A stretch of DNA of 7,061 nt. It comes from Bacillota bacterium (GTDB taxonomy: Bacteria > Bacillota > Clostridia > Christensenellales > CAG-138). The DNA lies in NCBI GenBank assembly GCA_023451115.1, contig JAEXFV010000026.1:1-7061 (forward strand). Direction: 5' to 3'. Position numbers and translations under genes: made by a program. Shown piece after piece: positions 5,132 through 7,061 of the stretch. Position 1 is the stretch's first letter. Every line of letters begins with the position of its first letter. The notes beneath the pieces are model-generated. The model saw only the letters and a program-made list of their open reading frames with translations. It did not search any database and had not been told where the DNA came from.

Positions 5132-6408
5132 TTTTTACCGGGTTTCTTTGCTACCGGTGCCGTGGTTGTAGCTGCCGCTGCTTCCTTTTGTGGATGCAGC
5201 GCCTTGTGGTAGGTTTCCAGCACCGTCTTTTTTCGGTCAAGGCGAACATCGACATACTGCGCCGTCACCGCGTCAAAGTTGGTCGAGATACCCAGCGACA
5301 TACCGATGCCTTTCAGCGTATGCCCCAAAATCTCACCGACAGTATAAAAGTCGCCGGTGAGCTGGTGCATATTGGTGGCCGCCGTGTGCCTCAAATCGTG
5401 GAAACGCAAGTGCGGCAATTCAAGATGCCGGATAAGCTGGCCGAAAGCGGTTGATACCGCATCACGCCGGAATGGTGCGCCGTCCGGTTTGGCAACTACC
5501 AAATCGTTATCATAATAAGGCGCTCCCGATGCGACGGTCAGCTCCTGGCGGCGCTCCTGCAAAGCAAGCTGCTGTTCAAAGTAAAGCCGCGTCTGATCTG
5601 TGATGGGCAGGATGCGGTCATTGGATTTCGTCGGTGCCATTTCTGCGACTTCCTTTGTTCCAGCCGGGAGATTGAAAGGTAACTGCTCCACTACGCCGAA
5701 AGTGTTGTTTTGAAAATCGACGTTCTTCCAGCGCAAACCGAGGATTTCACTCAAACGCAAGCCATACATTCCAGCCAGCATGACCGGCATTTCCCATTCT
5801 GTGCCGATGACCTTGCTCATAAACTCCTGCATCTGTTCGATGGTGTACGGGTCGGGCGTCTTACCCTGCTTTCCGAACTTGGTGATGATGTCGCGGGCGG
5901 GGTTTGTTTCGATGTAGTGATATTTCCGTGCAGCTTCCAATGCCACGCTCAAAATACGCTGCGTGTATTTGACGCTGCTGTTTGAAAGGCCTTTATCAAA
6001 AAGCTGCTGAAAGAGCTTGTCCAGCATGGCCGGGGAAAGCTGGTTGAGCTGAACATGGCCTATGTTGGGGACGATGTGGTTCTTAATCCAGCCTTGATAG
6101 CTTGCAAAGGTGCTTGGACGCAAATTGGCTTTGCCATGGGTTTCTATCCAGTCCTCCATATACTCCTTAACCGTCTGCTTCCCCTGCGAGGACATGACTG
6201 GCGTGTAGGTCGGGTTTAGCAGCTTAGTTTTCATTTCGGCCTCATGCTGCGTGGCTTCTTTCTTGGTGGCAAAGCCGCGCTTCATGTAGCTTTTTCTGCC
6301 GTCCGGCGCGTTGTACTTGATATTTACATCGTAGACAGTTCCGGGCTTGCCGGTCAAAACGCCGTTGCCGTCGCGCTTGTTTTTTACCTGTCTTGATGAT
6401 ACGGCCAT
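5107..6408 (-). CDS. int: Tn916-family tyrosine site-specific integrase
   Basis: A 433-residue tyrosine recombinase that would insert and excise the element at the tRNA-Ser site. The N-terminal arm-binding domain (about 20-65, VYDVNIKYNAPDGRKSYMKR then FATKKEATQHEAEM) matches the three-stranded sheet of Tn916-type integrases. The SAM-like core-binding domain is at about 78-165 and the catalytic domain at about 185-400. Catalytic residues are visible: R218 (YGLRLSE), K261 (APTKSNDR), H337 and R340 (HDLRHT), H363 (LGHT) and the nucleophile Y385 (VTAQYVDV). The Ala/Thr/Lys-rich tail (410-433) is not catalytic. A GAGGG ribosome binding site overlaps the end of xis, whose stop lies 3 nt before this ATG, so translation is probably coupled. 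All catalytic residues are present and the frame is open, so it looks active. Confidence 0.95.
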   Translation of the reverse strand: MAVSSRQVKNKRDGNGVLTGKPGTVYDVNIKYNAPDGRKSYMKRGFATKKEATQHEAEMKTKLLNPTYTPVMSSQGKQTVKEYMEDWIETHGKANLRPSTFASYQGWIKNHIVPNIGHVQLNQLSPAMLDKLFQQLFDKGLSNSSVKYTQRILSVALEAARKYHYIETNPARDIITKFGKQGKTPDPYTIEQMQEFMSKVIGTEWEMPVMLAGMYGLRLSEILGLRWKNVDFQNNTFGVVEQLPFNLPAGTKEVAEMAPTKSNDRILPITDQTRLYFEQQLALQERRQELTVASGAPYYDNDLVVAKPDGAPFRRDAVSTAFGQLIRHLELPHLRFHDLRHTAATNMHQLTGDFYTVGEILGHTLKGIGMSLGISTNFDAVTAQYVDVRLDRKKTVLETYHKALHPQKEAAAATTTAPVAKKPGKKKSSEMEL

Positions 6409-6411
6409 ACG

Positions 6412-6645
6412 TTATCCCTCGCTTTCCGCAGAGGGGGACGCTGCTACTTTGGCTTGCTCGTACCATTTCCAGATTGCGGCGTCGGCAATCAATGGCCGGT
6501 TGCCGTTCTGTATGTATTCCAGTTCTCCGCGCTCCATCAGTTCACGGAGCTTGTTTTCTCCAATGCCGGAAATACGGCTCATTTGCTCAACCGTTTTCAG
6601 CATAGGGAGAACGGGGGCGGCGCTGGTCGTTTCCTTTTTCGCCAT
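6412..6645 (-). CDS. xis: Tn916-type excisionase, winged-helix DNA-binding protein
   Basis: A 77-residue basic protein. Residues about 17-63 (KTVEQMSRISGIGENKLREL, then MERGELEYIQNGNRPLI) form a MerR-like winged helix, with IGENKLR as the recognition-helix motif of Tn916 Xis. Such proteins bind and bend the element ends, favouring excision by the integrase. The start at MAKKETTS is chosen because AAAGGGGGT lies 7 nt upstream; a longer reading would place that site inside the gene. It ends 3 nt before int and carries the int ribosome binding site in its last codons. No convincing promoter was seen directly upstream. It could alternatively act as a repressor. Confidence 0.85.
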   Translation of the reverse strand: MAKKETTSAAPVLPMLKTVEQMSRISGIGENKLRELMERGELEYIQNGNRPLIADAAIWKWYEQAKVAASPSAESEG

Positions 6646-7061
6646 AGAAATACCCCCTTTCATGGTTTGGCTCAAAAGGTGGATATTCAAAATAGGCAAA
6701 AAACGGACGGCTGTTAGCATACCCCAAGGGCACTTCCTTCGGGCGCAGCTCCACGGGAGTTTCACCCCGGCCCATATTTATGGGTGCGTCGCACAATGCT
6801 TTGTGGGCGTTCAATGCGAGAGTATCTTCAACCCGTCTGCGCGTCGTCGCCAGCAAGCCGCTACGCTTGCTTTACGGCGTGGGTGGTGGTCGCTCCGCTT
6901 TTCCCTGCGGGAAAAGCATCATGGCGCACCCGCCGCGTGGCTCGGAACAGACGGAACGTATCCGCTTGCCTTATGCTGCGCCGGTGGCCTCCCACCGGGC
7001 TTTCTTTGTCAAGGAGCATTTTAAGAGCAGTGCCGCGCAAAGCTGAAAAGGGGTGGAAAGT
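6646..7061. other. Gene-poor, hairpin-rich region upstream of the excisionase
   Basis: About 415 bp without a convincing gene. It holds six hairpins: CCGGTGG/CCACCGG (6981-6998), GCTTTTCCC/GGGAAAAGC (6897-6917), AGCAAGC/GCTTGCT (6852-6871), CCCATA/TATGGG (6771-6784), a CGGG/CCCG stem with a UGAAA-type loop (6754-6769), and an 8-bp stem with one mismatch (6722-6743). Minus-strand bases 6794 down to about 6708 begin GTGCGAC and contain GGGGTGAAACTCCC, which recalls the 5' end of a bacterial group II intron. Overlapping open frames on both strands look like chance readings. One frame open from the right edge to 6861 on the minus strand could be the tail of an upstream gene, but nothing in it was recognised. 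The region may be a structured RNA, an intron remnant or element regulatory DNA. Confidence 0.5.

Larger units (their letters stand above)
4870..7061. mobile_element. Integrative element inserted at tRNA-Ser, integrase-bearing end (partial)
   Basis: From the 3' end of tRNA-Ser rightward the window holds short direct repeats, a convergent tyrosine integrase, a coupled Tn916-type excisionase, and a structured gene-poor stretch. This is the classic end module of an integrative (probably conjugative) element. The core attachment sequence is expected within the tRNA 3' half, which the element restores on insertion, so the true left boundary may lie inside the tRNA. The far end and any cargo or transfer genes are outside the window, so conjugation ability cannot be judged. 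Confidence 0.8.

Noticed and set aside
6587..6856. Minus-strand open frame overlapping xis
   Set aside because: It overlaps xis in another frame and crosses the intron-like hairpins. xis has the clear domain and ribosome binding site.
7007..7012. Perfect TTGACA on the minus strand near the right edge
   Set aside because: No -10 box at 16-18 bp; that position holds a GC-rich hairpin instead.
6780..7046. Plus-strand open frame in the hairpin-rich region
   Set aside because: It spans several stem-loops, is Ser/Arg/Ala-rich and low in structure, has no ribosome binding site, and overlaps open frames on the other strand.
6861..7061. Minus-strand frame open from the right edge (66 residues)
   Set aside because: It could be the tail of an upstream gene, but the peptide is Arg-rich, passes through two hairpins and resembles no family I know. 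Left undecided rather than annotated.

Overview
The window looks like chromosomal DNA of a Gram-positive Clostridia-type bacterium (Bacillota). The signs are the gene order rpmG-secE-nusG-rplK-rplA, strong GGAGG-type ribosome binding sites, a zinc-type L33, a short single-span SecE, and a Tn916-family excisionase/integrase pair of the kind common in gut Firmicutes. Base composition looks close to balanced. Genus cannot be decided from this sequence. All protein genes lie on the minus strand; only the tRNA gene and its truncated copy lie on the plus strand.

Left part (1-3300), read right to left. A consensus-like promoter (TTGACA, 17 bp, TAGATT) drives a compact translation/transcription operon: L33, the SecE translocase subunit, the NusG elongation factor, then L11 and L1. 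The nusG-rplK gap holds a leader hairpin that mimics the L1-binding site of 23S rRNA, so rplK-rplA is probably controlled by L1 feedback. A strong terminator closes the operon straight after rplA. rplJ and rplL, which usually follow, are not there. Next come a small helical-repeat (HEAT-like, 'SufBD'-labelled) protein of unknown role and, from its own promoter, the first 42 codons of a type I glutamine synthetase that runs off the left edge.

Middle (3300-4870). A membrane-anchored, outward-facing calcineurin-type metallophosphoesterase has its own promoter. Divergent from it is an intact tRNA-Ser(CGA) with a strong terminator. A truncated copy of the 5' half of this tRNA (43 nt, 41 identical) lies 46 nt upstream of it.

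Right part (4870-7061). This is the integrase-bearing end of an integrative element lodged at the 3' end of the tRNA gene. It contains six TGGTGCC-type direct repeats (probable integrase arm sites), a hairpin terminator spanning the int stop codon, a Tn916-type tyrosine integrase, and a coupled excisionase. Beyond these lies about 400 bp without a convincing gene but with six good hairpins. Part of that stretch resembles the 5' end of a group II intron. The element continues past the right edge.
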